Positions 35,424-43,176 of a DNA stretch of 64,000 nt are shown here, one piece after another. Where the stretch lies: contig CBDCVY010000013.1 of assembly GCA_965223245.1 (NCBI GenBank), forward strand, positions 1,054,001 through 1,118,000, given 5' to 3'. The notes below the pieces were generated by a model. The model saw only the letters and a program-made list of their open reading frames with translations. It ran no database searches and was not told the origin of the DNA. The DNA is from CBDCVY01 sp965223245 (lineage in GTDB: Bacteria; Nitrospinota; Nitrospinia; Nitrospinales; Nitrospinaceae). Made by a program: the position numbers and the translations under genes. The first letter of the stretch is position 1. Every line of letters starts with the position of its first letter.

Positions 35424-35936
35424 TCAGTGCATAACTCTATTAAACTTTGTTTCGATTTTAGGTAGATAATTAATTTTTTGTGACCCTGTTTCTTTTCTAA
35501 AAACATCCAAGGTTTTTGGAATATTTTTTTTTACATCCTCTAATAAAAAAACTTTACTTGGAAGAGTTAGTCCATGTTTTGGGTCAAAAATTCCTACCAT
35601 AAGTTGAGATCCGTCTGACAGAATTTGCAGGACAATAAATCGTTTCATATCAAATTTTTGCTGCGCTTCGAAAGGCATCATTAAAGTCATATTTTCCTTT
35701 TTGGTCCCATATCGCATTACAGCTTGACCAGAATCGACTTCCTTAAATCCGATGGACAAAATCCAATCAGTTATTTCTTTGTTATTGCGACTTTTGGGGA
35801 AAACTACAATGCCGAATTTTTCGAAATTTTGATACAGTTGATACTGGTAGGTCTCTGCAGACAAGTCAAAAGGCTTAGTGAAAACTAAACCCATTAACAT
35901 GAGAATCCCGAAAATCATTTTAATTAAAATTCGCAT
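35424..35936 (-). CDS. Secreted hypothetical protein
   Basis: A 170-residue protein with an N-terminal signal sequence (MIFGILMLMGLVF) and a cleavage-like region near SAETYQ. The remainder is a mixed alpha/beta fold with no cysteine and no motif I recognise. It is probably periplasmic. It lies 39 bases after ndk and 20 bases before the FmdB gene on the same strand. No function can be assigned. Confidence 0.6.
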   Translation of the reverse strand: MRILIKMIFGILMLMGLVFTKPFDLSAETYQYQLYQNFEKFGIVVFPKSRNNKEITDWILSIGFKEVDSGQAVMRYGTKKENMTLMMPFEAQQKFDMKRFIVLQILSDGSQLMVGIFDPKHGLTLPSKVFLLEDVKKNIPKTLDVFRKETGSQKINYLPKIETKFNRVMH

Positions 35937-35975
35937 AGTGTATTCCTACCCGGATCATTTTATAAAAAATTCATC

Positions 35976-36395
35976 TTAGTTTTCCAGTATTTCTGTTTGG
36001 CTGAAAAAATAAGAGATTTCAAAAGCGGCATTTTCAAGTGAATCGGAACCGTGAACTGAGTTTTTTTCAATATCAATTGCAAAGTCTTTTCGAATTGTTC
36101 CCGCATCAGCCTCTTTTGGATTGGTAGCTCCCATTAATTGGCGCCAATGGAACATTGCATTTTCTCTTTTTAATACAAGAAGAATAACGGGGCCACTGCT
36201 CATAAAAGTAGTTAAATCTCCAAAGAATGGACGATCTTTATGGACCTGATAGAATCCTTCAGATTCTTTTTTTGATAAAAGATATCGTTTAATAGCAACA
36301 ATTTGAAATCCGTCTGTTTCTATTCTTTCCAAAATTTTTCCGATTAGGTTTCTTTCGACTGCATCAGGTTTGATGATTGCGAGGGTCTTTTCCAT
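35976..36395 (-). CDS. ndk: Nucleoside diphosphate kinase
   Basis: A 139-residue NDK, which transfers phosphate between nucleoside triphosphates and diphosphates through a histidine. The start TLAIIKPDAVERNLIGKIL and the catalytic HGSDS segment (NSVHGSDSLENAAFEI) are classic. Usual length, hexamer or tetramer former. It is read from the same strand as the ferredoxin oxidoreductase, but a strong terminator separates them. Confidence 0.96.
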   Translation of the reverse strand: MEKTLAIIKPDAVERNLIGKILERIETDGFQIVAIKRYLLSKKESEGFYQVHKDRPFFGDLTTFMSSGPVILLVLKRENAMFHWRQLMGATNPKEADAGTIRKDFAIDIEKNSVHGSDSLENAAFEISYFFSQTEILEN

Positions 36396-36436
36396 GTTAA
36401 ATAATTTACTTTCTCTAGTTGTTAATAAAGTAAAAA

Positions 36437-36469
36437 AAAAGGTATTTGGGAAAACCCCAAATACCTTTT
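36437..36469 (-). terminator. Rho-independent terminator of the oxidoreductase operon
   Basis: On the minus strand a 14-base stem (AAAAGGTATTTGGG with CCCAAATACCTTTT), loop of five, followed by a run of nine T in all. It lies 17 bases past the stop of the delta subunit gene. Excellent intrinsic terminator. Confidence 0.9.
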
Positions 36470-36486
36470 GAATTTAATCTTTAAAT

Positions 36487-36750
36487 TTACCGCTGAACCA
36501 CTCCGATGCGCTTAATTACAAAGCGATCTTCCAGATTGGTGATCCACTTCATTTCAATTGCATCGTTTTTAGCGACATCGCGACAAATATAGACACAGAT
36601 TTCGCAGGATTTGCAACGGTCTACAGAAACATAAGCCGACTTATCCTTCTCACTGTAATTAATACAATTTGCCTCCGGACAATAGGTAGTACAGAGGTGA
36701 CAATTTGTTTTAGCGCAAATTTCTTTATTTACATCTGCAATGTAATACAT
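36487..36750 (-). CDS. 2-oxoacid:ferredoxin oxidoreductase, delta (ferredoxin) subunit
   Basis: An 87-residue ferredoxin-like subunit with two cysteine clusters, CAKTNCHLCTTYC and CKSCEICVYIC, enough for two [4Fe-4S] clusters. The tail ends in FVIKRIGVVQR. It moves electrons between the enzyme's inner cluster and ferredoxin. Last gene of the alpha-beta-gamma-delta cluster, 20 bases after gamma, with GGAG before the ATG. A strong terminator follows. Confidence 0.9.
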   Translation of the reverse strand: MYYIADVNKEICAKTNCHLCTTYCPEANCINYSEKDKSAYVSVDRCKSCEICVYICRDVAKNDAIEMKWITNLEDRFVIKRIGVVQR

Positions 36751-36770
36751 GTTGTCTCCATTCTACAAAT

Positions 36771-37478
36771 TTATACAGCTACGGTGTCTTTTTTCTCAGC
36801 CTGAGCACCCCATTTATTATCTACTGCAAATTGGTATGCTGCTTTAATAGTATTCATATTTGCTTCCAAAAGTTTAGCCTTCTTAGCAAACTTTTTATCA
36901 ATAACACTATCTAAGGCAGCGGTTCCACCGGAAACAACAATTCCTTTACCAATGAATCGGTCTTTTACTGATCCTTCAATGGCATCCATTGCTGGCATTC
37001 CAAAAATAGCTGCAATCGCTCCTACCATTGCCATATTGGTCGCCAACTCTGTACCCGCAACTTCATTTGCCAATTCAGTAGCGGGAAGATAATAGATGTT
37101 TGCTTCCTTTTCTTCTAACTCGCGAGCTTCGTCAGGAACGAAATCAATTGGTGTCTTGCTATTGATCAGGATATGTCCTTTTTGTTTTAAACCCGTGTAA
37201 AAAGGCATGGTATAGGACTTCCCCAAAGTAATAACCTGGGCGCTAAAAATCATCAGAACATTTGGGTATACAATTTCCCCAATTTCATAAATTTCACCGT
37301 TTGAAATCCTTACATAACTTTCTACTGGAGCGTTCCTTTTCTCGGAACCGAAAAAAGGAACAAGAGAACTATGACCTTTAGCAATAACCACCGCATTGCT
37401 TAAAATATGAGAGGCGGTTACAACCCCCTGACCGCCAATTCCGGCCATACGAACATTATACCGTTTAACTTCTGCCAT
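36771..37478 (-). CDS. 2-oxoacid:ferredoxin oxidoreductase, gamma subunit
   Basis: A 235-residue gamma subunit, recognisable from RMAGIGGQGVVTASHIL at the start and FFGSEKRNAPVESYVRIS, which is typical of the family. It completes the coenzyme A site of the enzyme. The ribosome site AAAGGAGG is one of the best in the window. It follows beta by 20 bases and precedes delta. Whether pyruvate or 2-oxoglutarate is the substrate is not decided by this subunit. Confidence 0.9.
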   Translation of the reverse strand: MAEVKRYNVRMAGIGGQGVVTASHILSNAVVIAKGHSSLVPFFGSEKRNAPVESYVRISNGEIYEIGEIVYPNVLMIFSAQVITLGKSYTMPFYTGLKQKGHILINSKTPIDFVPDEARELEEKEANIYYLPATELANEVAGTELATNMAMVGAIAAIFGMPAMDAIEGSVKDRFIGKGIVVSGGTAALDSVIDKKFAKKAKLLEANMNTIKAAYQFAVDNKWGAQAEKKDTVAV

Positions 37479-37498
37479 GGATTTGATTCCTCCTTTAA

Positions 37499-38380
37499 TT
37501 ACTTCTGACGGGCCTCTTTGGCCTTTTCTTTTGCTTTCTTTTCTAAATCAGTAATGTACTCTTTTGCATCATCGGACATGATTTCCAAGAAACCATAACG
37601 CTCTTTCTCAACTTCAAATGCGTCTTTCATTACGTCTGGAGTTGGAATAGCGTATTCAATATTACATGAAGTATAGGCTTGGATATAAGTGGGTCCAATT
37701 TCTCTTGCGATCATGATAGCACGTCTAACGGTTCGAACTACACGTGCAGGATTAGTGGGTGCAATTCGAGCAATGTAGGCACAGCCCGCAACTTTTGCTA
37801 AACCAATCGCATCAATTTTATCTTGAATTTTACCACGGGGAGCCATTTTCAGAACTCGTCCCTTCATAGTCATTCCACTTTCCTGACCACCGGTATTTCC
37901 ATAAACTTCGTTATCTAACATAATGGTAGTGAACTTTTCACCGCGGAACCAGGAATGCATTAAACCTTGGAAGCCTATATCAATAAGGCCACCGTCTCCA
38001 GCCATGACAATAACGTCCTTGAACTGATTAGGGAAACGTGTGTCCAAGCCTCTCTTCAATCCAGAAGCAACAGAGTTGGTATCTCCATAATTGCCATAGA
38101 TGAATGGAATATTGGCTTGGGTAATAGCTAACCGTCCGCAACCTGCAGTACCAACATTGATTGTATGCTCAGGGTTAGGAAGAGCCAGCATTGTTAAACG
38201 AATGAATAAAGTCATGGCACAACCAGCGCACATGGGATGCTCTTCTATTAATTCTTTGAACTTACCCATGTCAGTGACTTTCATTTCTTTTCCATATTGC
38301 CCAGACTCAAGTAAATCTCTGTACTCTACCGGCAAGATTTCTTCAAAACCTGGAGAAGGTTTGATAGTTTCAAGAGACAT
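37499..38380 (-). CDS. 2-oxoacid:ferredoxin oxidoreductase, beta subunit
   Basis: A 293-residue thiamine-diphosphate subunit. The cofactor motif is GDGGLIDIGFQGLMH, with LDNEVYGNTGGQ closing the site. Cysteines in CAGCAM, AGCGR and TSCNIE are the four ligands of its own [4Fe-4S] cluster. It forms the catalytic half with alpha. In the forward direction the enzyme decarboxylates a 2-oxoacid; in reverse it fixes CO2 onto acetyl-CoA or succinyl-CoA, as in the reductive TCA cycle. Separated from alpha by 177 bases, which is unusual. The tail is lysine-rich. Confidence 0.93.
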   Translation of the reverse strand: MSLETIKPSPGFEEILPVEYRDLLESGQYGKEMKVTDMGKFKELIEEHPMCAGCAMTLFIRLTMLALPNPEHTINVGTAGCGRLAITQANIPFIYGNYGDTNSVASGLKRGLDTRFPNQFKDVIVMAGDGGLIDIGFQGLMHSWFRGEKFTTIMLDNEVYGNTGGQESGMTMKGRVLKMAPRGKIQDKIDAIGLAKVAGCAYIARIAPTNPARVVRTVRRAIMIAREIGPTYIQAYTSCNIEYAIPTPDVMKDAFEVEKERYGFLEIMSDDAKEYITDLEKKAKEKAKEARQK

Positions 38381-38442
38381 GATTTTGACCTTTCTATATT
38401 ATAAATTTCGATTATCTAAAGTTGAAAATTGACTAATTAATA

Positions 38443-38459
38443 GACAATTAGTAATTGTC
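38443..38459. repeat. Perfect inverted repeat between alpha and beta genes
   Basis: GACAATTA, one base, TAATTGTC (38443-38459). On the minus strand a TTGACA (38461-38456) overlaps the repeat, so this could be a regulated internal promoter for beta-gamma-delta or an mRNA processing hairpin. The -10 candidate is weak. Confidence 0.5.
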
Positions 38460-38557
38460 AATTCATTATAAATGCAATTGGCTGAATTAAAAAGCGAACA
38501 TTATAACAAAAACCAATCATTAAGCAATAAACTGACCGGGCTTTGTTTGATAGTCTT

Positions 38558-39751
38558 TTACTTTCTTAATTTTGCCAACCATTCCAAAATCATTTCAGTT
38601 GGCATACTCATTCCACCATAGACCCTTGGACCTGCCAAAATTTCAGCATCCACATTGCCATAAAGCGATGCACATAACTCTTTGTGTAACCAACCTGCTT
38701 GATTAAACTCGGGTACCAGGATTTGTTTTGCATTTTTCAAGGCGTTGATAATTTCTACACCGGGCCAAGGACGAATGGTTTTTATTTTTACAAGTCCCAC
38801 TTGACGGCCTTGTTCCTCTTCTTGTCTCACGGCTTCCCGGGCTTGTGAAACCGCTGAACCGGAAGCTACAACAAACACATCTGCATCGGGGTTGACGACT
38901 TCAATTAGGTCACCAATATACCTTCTCCAATGTTTAGCAGAGCGGTTAACCGCAGCAAATACTTCTTGTTGCCAGGAAGCATGCATATGGTAACTAATAA
39001 AGTTACTTTTCTGGATTGGTGAATCCCGAGCAATACGGGCTGGCGGGTTTTCGTTATCCATTGCGGGAACCGCTGAGCGCCAACCATCACGCGGCGGTAA
39101 TTTATATTCTTCTGATTGCATCATTACGTTTCCACGGGCATGGGTCACAAAAAATCCATCCACGGATACGATCGCGGGTAAGGTAACGTCCACTTCCTCG
39201 GAAACCAAAAATGCAGCCAGAGCAAAATCATAGAAGTCTTGCTGATTTTCAGCATGAGCATGCAATACTCCTGTATCCAACAAAAATGAAATTTCAATAT
39301 TGTCAGGTTGAATTGCCAATGGGGTATTAATAACTCGGCACATGTTAAGCATAACTAACGGAAGACGAGCACCAGGCCATGAGGAGATGGCTTCCATACC
39401 ACGCATCAGACCAGGCCCTGAAGTCGCAGTTAAGGACCGTACTCCTGCTCGGGAAGATCCGCCAATAGCAGACATAACTCCAATTTCCTCTTCACCCCGA
39501 TAATATTCTTTTACATAGCCTTCGTCATAAAGGTATCCCACTTGTTGCATCGTTTCACTTTGAGGAGTAATGGGATAAGATATTGCAATGTCTACATTGG
39601 CTCTACGAATAGCCTCTCGAGCCGCTTCACTACCGGTAATAAATTGAAATTCGCGAGGGGCTTCATGAAAAAACCAATCTGGTTCCACGACTTTCTGTAA
39701 ATCTCCCTTTGGAACCCATTCCTCTTTTTTTGCAGTCTGTTGATCTGACAT
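38558..39751 (-). CDS. 2-oxoacid:ferredoxin oxidoreductase, alpha subunit
   Basis: A 397-residue alpha subunit. ISYPITPQSETMQQVG, EEEIGVMSAIGGSSRAG, TATSGPGLMRGMEAI and VVASGSAVSQAREAV are the standard marks of domains I and II and of the region near the coenzyme A and TPP sites. It pairs with beta and gamma. An AACGAGGAAAG ribosome site precedes the ATG. It lies first in a cluster alpha-beta-gamma-delta, but with an intergenic gap before beta. Pyruvate versus 2-oxoglutarate specificity is not settled. Confidence 0.93.
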   Translation of the reverse strand: MSDQQTAKKEEWVPKGDLQKVVEPDWFFHEAPREFQFITGSEAAREAIRRANVDIAISYPITPQSETMQQVGYLYDEGYVKEYYRGEEEIGVMSAIGGSSRAGVRSLTATSGPGLMRGMEAISSWPGARLPLVMLNMCRVINTPLAIQPDNIEISFLLDTGVLHAHAENQQDFYDFALAAFLVSEEVDVTLPAIVSVDGFFVTHARGNVMMQSEEYKLPPRDGWRSAVPAMDNENPPARIARDSPIQKSNFISYHMHASWQQEVFAAVNRSAKHWRRYIGDLIEVVNPDADVFVVASGSAVSQAREAVRQEEEQGRQVGLVKIKTIRPWPGVEIINALKNAKQILVPEFNQAGWLHKELCASLYGNVDAEILAGPRVYGGMSMPTEMILEWLAKLRK

Positions 39752-40096
39752 ATCTTTCCTCGTTAAAAGATGTAGTAATTAAATTATTTATTAAAAATTT
39801 CTTTATAGGAAACAATTAGTTATAGAATTAAGTCCGTTTTTTACGAAGTGGTGGTACAACTTACCACGTTTGCGGGCTTTATACAATTTTAATGAGCTTC
39901 TACCATTAAAAAAAATCTACAATTTATGTGGTTTTTATAATAGAAAATGTAAATTTATGAACTTAAGGGAAAGGTACCTTTAAATCCTTGATTTTTTTTA
40001 GCTTATTTAACTCAATGACAGTGTTTAAAAATCCTAAAAAAATTAGGCACTTAATATGCATTTTGGGTTCGTACCAGAGATAGCGCTTACGAGGAA
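39752..40096. other. Intergenic region upstream of the oxidoreductase alpha gene
   Basis: 345 bases with no coding signal. A 6-base-pair hairpin GTGGTA/TACCAC lies at 39851-39867 and a perfect palindrome AAAGGTACCTTT at 39970-39981. Either could be an operator or leader element for the oxidoreductase operon. I see no clear promoter pair and no known riboswitch. A weak CCTAA/TTAGG stem near 40035, followed on the minus strand by T's, may end the small upstream gene. Confidence 0.4.
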
Positions 40097-40414
40097 TCAT
40101 TCCTTTATCATATTTTCCAATGTATTTAATTCCCGGAAATAGGAAAATGCTTTTTCAAGAAATTCGTTTAAGTTTTTATCATTTTTAAATGATAAGGTCT
40201 TATCAGCTAAATCTGTCGTGTGGCATACGTCATATTGAAGTGTTTCTTTATTTTTGTATTTAATGACATCTACAACCCAATGCAGTGCGGTAACATCTTC
40301 TTTTGCTGGACTTAAGGCTGCAATCCCATAACTATGAACTCTATATAACAGTTGAACTCCCCCTTGGCCATTGGGTTCAGCCCGGGTCAATACTAAGTTG
40401 TCTTGGATTATCAT
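40097..40414 (-). CDS. Hypothetical small protein
   Basis: A 105-residue acidic protein with no signal peptide and no membrane helix. It contains one cysteine (DVCHTTDL) and a mix of strands and a C-terminal helix (FLEKAFSYFRELNTLENM). Its ATG has GGAG about six bases upstream (CTGAGGAG). It lies upstream of the oxidoreductase operon on the same strand, but 345 bases apart, so it is not clearly part of it. I recognise no family. A small regulatory or accessory subunit is possible but unproven. Confidence 0.55.
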   Translation of the reverse strand: MIIQDNLVLTRAEPNGQGGVQLLYRVHSYGIAALSPAKEDVTALHWVVDVIKYKNKETLQYDVCHTTDLADKTLSFKNDKNLNEFLEKAFSYFRELNTLENMIKE

Positions 40415-40596
40415 AAAAAACTCCTCAGTTACAATCTTCCATAAATCTCAGAGTTGTGAACGCTGATACTCAAAAATTACTATGCTACTATATTGCATTT
40501 AAATTGGAAAAAGCTAACAAAATAAACTATCTAATATCAAAATCTTTTCATAATGAAATCGCATCTATATGATAAATAAAGGAGAAAAAACTGACT

Positions 40597-40884
40597 ATGA
40601 AGCCCATTGAATTAAATAATCCTGTTGAAATAGAAGAATTTTTGAGCAAAATCAGTTTCACAGGAGAGGGGTTCACCTCGGAATCATTAATAGTGGATGT
40701 TTGGGATGCAGGATTGGATTACCCGGATTATCTCAAGGCTGAAGGGGAGGACCCTGGGGCACGGTATGAAGGAAAATCTCCAGCTTGGGCGAAATATCAT
40801 ATCAGACAAGGAAAAAGAGTATTTATGGTTTATGGCGGTGAAAAACAAGGGGCGCGCCGAACTCATTTTTCCGAAACTCCCTAA
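40597..40884 (+). CDS. Hypothetical small acidic protein
   Basis: A 95-residue soluble protein with an AAGGAG ribosome site about 15 bases before the ATG. Tryptophan and tyrosine are frequent (DVWDAGLDYPDYL, PAWAKYHIRQGKRVFMVYGG). The final part resembles the start of a small beta domain. I know no family with this pattern. It is read divergently from the 105-residue gene at 40097 and is followed by the DUF1841-like gene 80 bases later. Confidence 0.55.
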   Translation: MKPIELNNPVEIEEFLSKISFTGEGFTSESLIVDVWDAGLDYPDYLKAEGEDPGARYEGKSPAWAKYHIRQGKRVFMVYGGEKQGARRTHFSETP

Positions 40885-40963
40885 TTAGAACAAAATTACC
40901 CAAATGAAATTTTAATCATAGGGGGATCTATTGTGAATAATAGTTTTTTGTTGGAGTTAATTT

Positions 40964-41407
40964 ATGAGATTTGATAAGGAAACACAAACACGTATTCTGC
41001 GTGTTGCTGGGGATCGATCAGAGGGTCTGGATATTCCGGAAGTAGATGAGCGAATTGCCGAAATAATGGACTTGCATCCTGAATTTGATGGAGCTTGGGA
41101 AATGGGAGAACTAGCTATTTATCCTCAAGAAATTGAAGGTAAAATAGTAAATCCATTTGTTCATACGGTCTTTCATGTAATGATTGATAAACAAATAACG
41201 GATGAGTCTCCTGATTTTGTTGCTGAAACATATAAGCGGCTTATTGATGATGGGGTGGATTCGCACGATGCTTTGCACGCTATTATTGGAGTTTACGCGG
41301 GAATATACTTTTCAATGATGCGCCAGGGAGAAACATTTAGTAACTTGGATTACAAAGAACAATTGTCAAGATTGGATAAAGAAAACTCTACTGGCAAGGA
41401 AATTTAG
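40964..41407 (+). CDS. DUF1841-like protein
   Basis: A 147-residue soluble, helical protein. NPFVHTVFHVMIDKQI and the later GVDSHDALHAIIGVYAGIYF give a pattern of histidines close to DUF1841, a family of about 140 residues with NPxxHxxxH and Hxx(E/D)xxH. It may bind metal. Start MRFDKETQTRILRVAGDR. Function unknown. The gene lies among small orphan genes with ordinary gaps, so an operon is possible but not certain. Confidence 0.65.
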   Translation: MRFDKETQTRILRVAGDRSEGLDIPEVDERIAEIMDLHPEFDGAWEMGELAIYPQEIEGKIVNPFVHTVFHVMIDKQITDESPDFVAETYKRLIDDGVDSHDALHAIIGVYAGIYFSMMRQGETFSNLDYKEQLSRLDKENSTGKEI

Positions 41408-41457
41408 TTTTAAATAAAAACTAAATTTTTCGATGGGTGTTTTGGGAGAATCATGCA

Positions 41458-41904
41458 ATGGGAAAAGTAATTCGAATTAAATTATTGGTTTTTAGTGTTG
41501 CTTTAGTTTGCGCAGGCAAAGCTATGGCTAATCCTTCGGAAGTGCAACTTCAAGAACTGTCTGAAAAATTAAAAGTGTGCGAAAAGTTTACTCAAGAATT
41601 TAAACATCCTTTTACCGGCCAAACCATGAAACGGTTTATTAATGGGTTTAAAGGAGAGAAATGTAACTACTTGGAAGAAATGCCGGGAAATATGAAAATG
41701 GAATGTAATTATCCGAAAGAGAAATTGGGAAAAGTTTCAGACTACTATAAAAATCCTGATAAGTTTGGAAGCAAGGTTAAATCCAAAACAAAATTTAAGG
41801 ATGGTAAACCTGTAACAGAAACCAAACATTTTAAAGAAAACCAAGAAGTTAAAAATCCTCTGCAAGAAAGCCTTCAAAACGGTGAATGTGTGGTAAAAAA
41901 ATAA
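41458..41904 (+). CDS. Secreted hypothetical protein
   Basis: About 148 residues from the ATG at 41458, which has GGGAG nine bases upstream; an upstream GTG at 41437 is less likely. The N-terminus is a signal peptide (LLVFSVALVCAGKAMA). The mature part has four cysteines (KVCEKF, EKCNYL, MECNYP and NGECVVK), so it may form two disulfide bonds in the periplasm, and is rich in lysine. I recognise no family. Neighbours do not explain it. Confidence 0.65.
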   Translation: MGKVIRIKLLVFSVALVCAGKAMANPSEVQLQELSEKLKVCEKFTQEFKHPFTGQTMKRFINGFKGEKCNYLEEMPGNMKMECNYPKEKLGKVSDYYKNPDKFGSKVKSKTKFKDGKPVTETKHFKENQEVKNPLQESLQNGECVVKK

Positions 41905-42008
41905 ATTTTAACACCTTCCTCTGTATATTTTCTTTTCACAATAATAATATTCAGTTCAAACTGATAAGAAATATTTAAAAAGCTTTTATTTTATCTCCAG
42001 TTTAAAAA

Positions 42009-42362
42009 ATGAGTGAATTAGAAGTGATGGTAATGTATAGACCTTGTGGTCCAAAAGAATTTCAACTTGTTTCTGAAAGTGGGTACCGATATTGGCCTCC
42101 AAGATTGCCAGATCAACCAATATTCTACCCTGTTACAAATGAAAAATATGCCAAAGAAATCAATAAGTGGAATGTTGAACAATCTGGAAGAGGGTACGTA
42201 ACTAAATTTTTTGTAAAACGTGAATTTATTGAAAAATATCCTATTCAACAGGTCGGGGCAAATTATCACACCGAGTGGTGGATTCCGAGTGATGATTTAG
42301 AAAAGTTAAATCAAAATATCGTTGGAAAAATAGAAGTAATTTATGAAGAAACTAAGGAATAA
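42009..42362 (+). CDS. Small conserved protein of the ADP-ribosylation/crystallin J1-labelled group
   Basis: A 117-residue soluble protein. The blocks YRPCGPKEFQLV, RYWPPRLPDQPIFYPVTNEKYA, GRGYVTKFFVKREFI and EWWIPSDDLEKLNQNIVGKIEV match my memory of a family that databases often label ADP-ribosylation/crystallin J1, although it is far smaller than real ADP-ribosyl hydrolases. Its catalytic role is not shown. No signal peptide. It lies 160 bases ahead of the tetR gene; a direct link is not supported. Confidence 0.65.
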   Translation: MSELEVMVMYRPCGPKEFQLVSESGYRYWPPRLPDQPIFYPVTNEKYAKEINKWNVEQSGRGYVTKFFVKREFIEKYPIQQVGANYHTEWWIPSDDLEKLNQNIVGKIEVIYEETKE

Positions 42363-42449
42363 CCCTTGAAATTATCTGAGGTTTGCTAGTTAACAGGATA
42401 AGTTTGGTTCTATTTTTGAAAACATTTTAATGGAATTTAAAAATTTAAC

Positions 42450-42478
42450 TTGACTAACTAGTTAGTTTTTCTTATATT
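42450..42478 (+). promoter_or_regulatory. tetR promoter overlapping operator 1
   Basis: TTGACT at 42450-42455, 17 bases, TATATT at 42473-42478. The 14-base perfect palindrome ACTAACTAGTTAGT (42453-42466) covers the -35 and spacer, so bound repressor would block RNA polymerase. Confidence 0.75.
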
Positions 42479-42489
42479 GCTGCTTATTA

Positions 42490-42509
42490 TTAACTAAATG
42501 GTTAGTTAA
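42490..42509. promoter_or_regulatory. TetR operator 2
   Basis: TTAACTAA, four bases, TTAGTTAA: a 20-base palindrome just ahead of the tetR start. Its centre is exactly 40 bases from that of operator 1. Confidence 0.75.
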
Positions 42510-42520
42510 AAAGAAAACTA

Positions 42521-43102
42521 ATGAACAAACCTAGAAAAACCCAAACAAGAAATAAGATCATTCAGGCGGCTTTCGAATTATTTTATCAGCAGGGCTATCA
42601 AGCAACGACTGTAGACCAAATAATTGAAAGATCAGGGGTTTCCAAGCCTACTGTGTACTCCTATTTTCCCTCCAAGGAAGATTTATGTGTTGCTTATATG
42701 AAAGAAAGACACGCACGTGAATTAGATTCCCTTGCTAATTCCTTGAAGCAGGAAAAAACGGTTAAGGATCGATATTTAGGTGTTATGCGATGGATGCAAA
42801 AGGGATTGATTGCTTCTGAGTATCGTGGCTGTGGTTTTTTTAACATGGTTTCTGAAATTCCTGACCCCAAGAATCCTATTGTTCATGAAGCAAAAAATTT
42901 TGTAGACCAATTTAGAGGAATTATTAAGGAAAGAGTTGAAGAGTTAAGGGCATCTGATGAAAAATATCAGGGCTTGGATCCCGATAGAATTGCTGATGCC
43001 TATTACTTGATTGTCGGCGGTTCGATTATGGGTAGTCAAGAGTATAGGGATTCCTGGCCCACAGATCGAGCCTTGCAGGAGGTCGAAAAGTTGATTGAGT
43101 AG
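42521..43102 (+). CDS. TetR family transcriptional regulator
   Basis: A 193-residue repressor. The N-terminal helix-turn-helix is TTVDQIIERSGVSKPTVYSYFPSKEDL (about 29-55; only VSKPTVYSYFPSK is diagnostic). The ligand domain is short and helical with a conserved-looking RGCGFFNM at 102-109 and only two cysteines, C56 and C104. Three copies of one palindrome flank the gene: two in its own promoter, one ahead of osmC. Self-repression and control of osmC are therefore likely. The inducer is unknown; electrophiles or peroxides are an inference from the osmC partner. Confidence 0.92.
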   Translation: MNKPRKTQTRNKIIQAAFELFYQQGYQATTVDQIIERSGVSKPTVYSYFPSKEDLCVAYMKERHARELDSLANSLKQEKTVKDRYLGVMRWMQKGLIASEYRGCGFFNMVSEIPDPKNPIVHEAKNFVDQFRGIIKERVEELRASDEKYQGLDPDRIADAYYLIVGGSIMGSQEYRDSWPTDRALQEVEKLIE

Positions 43103-43123
43103 AAATATTTTTTTGTTAGAAAG

Positions 43124-43143
43124 TTAACTAACTAGTTAGTTTG
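43124..43143. promoter_or_regulatory. TetR operator 3, ahead of osmC
   Basis: TTAACTAA, CTAG, TTAGTTTG: third copy of the TetR palindrome, with 14 inner bases identical to operator 1. It ends 33 bases before the osmC ATG at 43177. Confidence 0.75.
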
Positions 43144-43176
43144 ATTGCTTACCTAATAATTAAGGAGAAAACAATT

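Noticed and set aside
41437..41457. GTG start for the secreted protein
   Set aside because: It would place seven polar residues ahead of the signal peptide; the ATG at 41458 has the better ribosome site.
43141..43176. TTG start for osmC
   Set aside because: It lies inside the third TetR operator and lacks a ribosome site; AAGGAG precedes the ATG at 43177.
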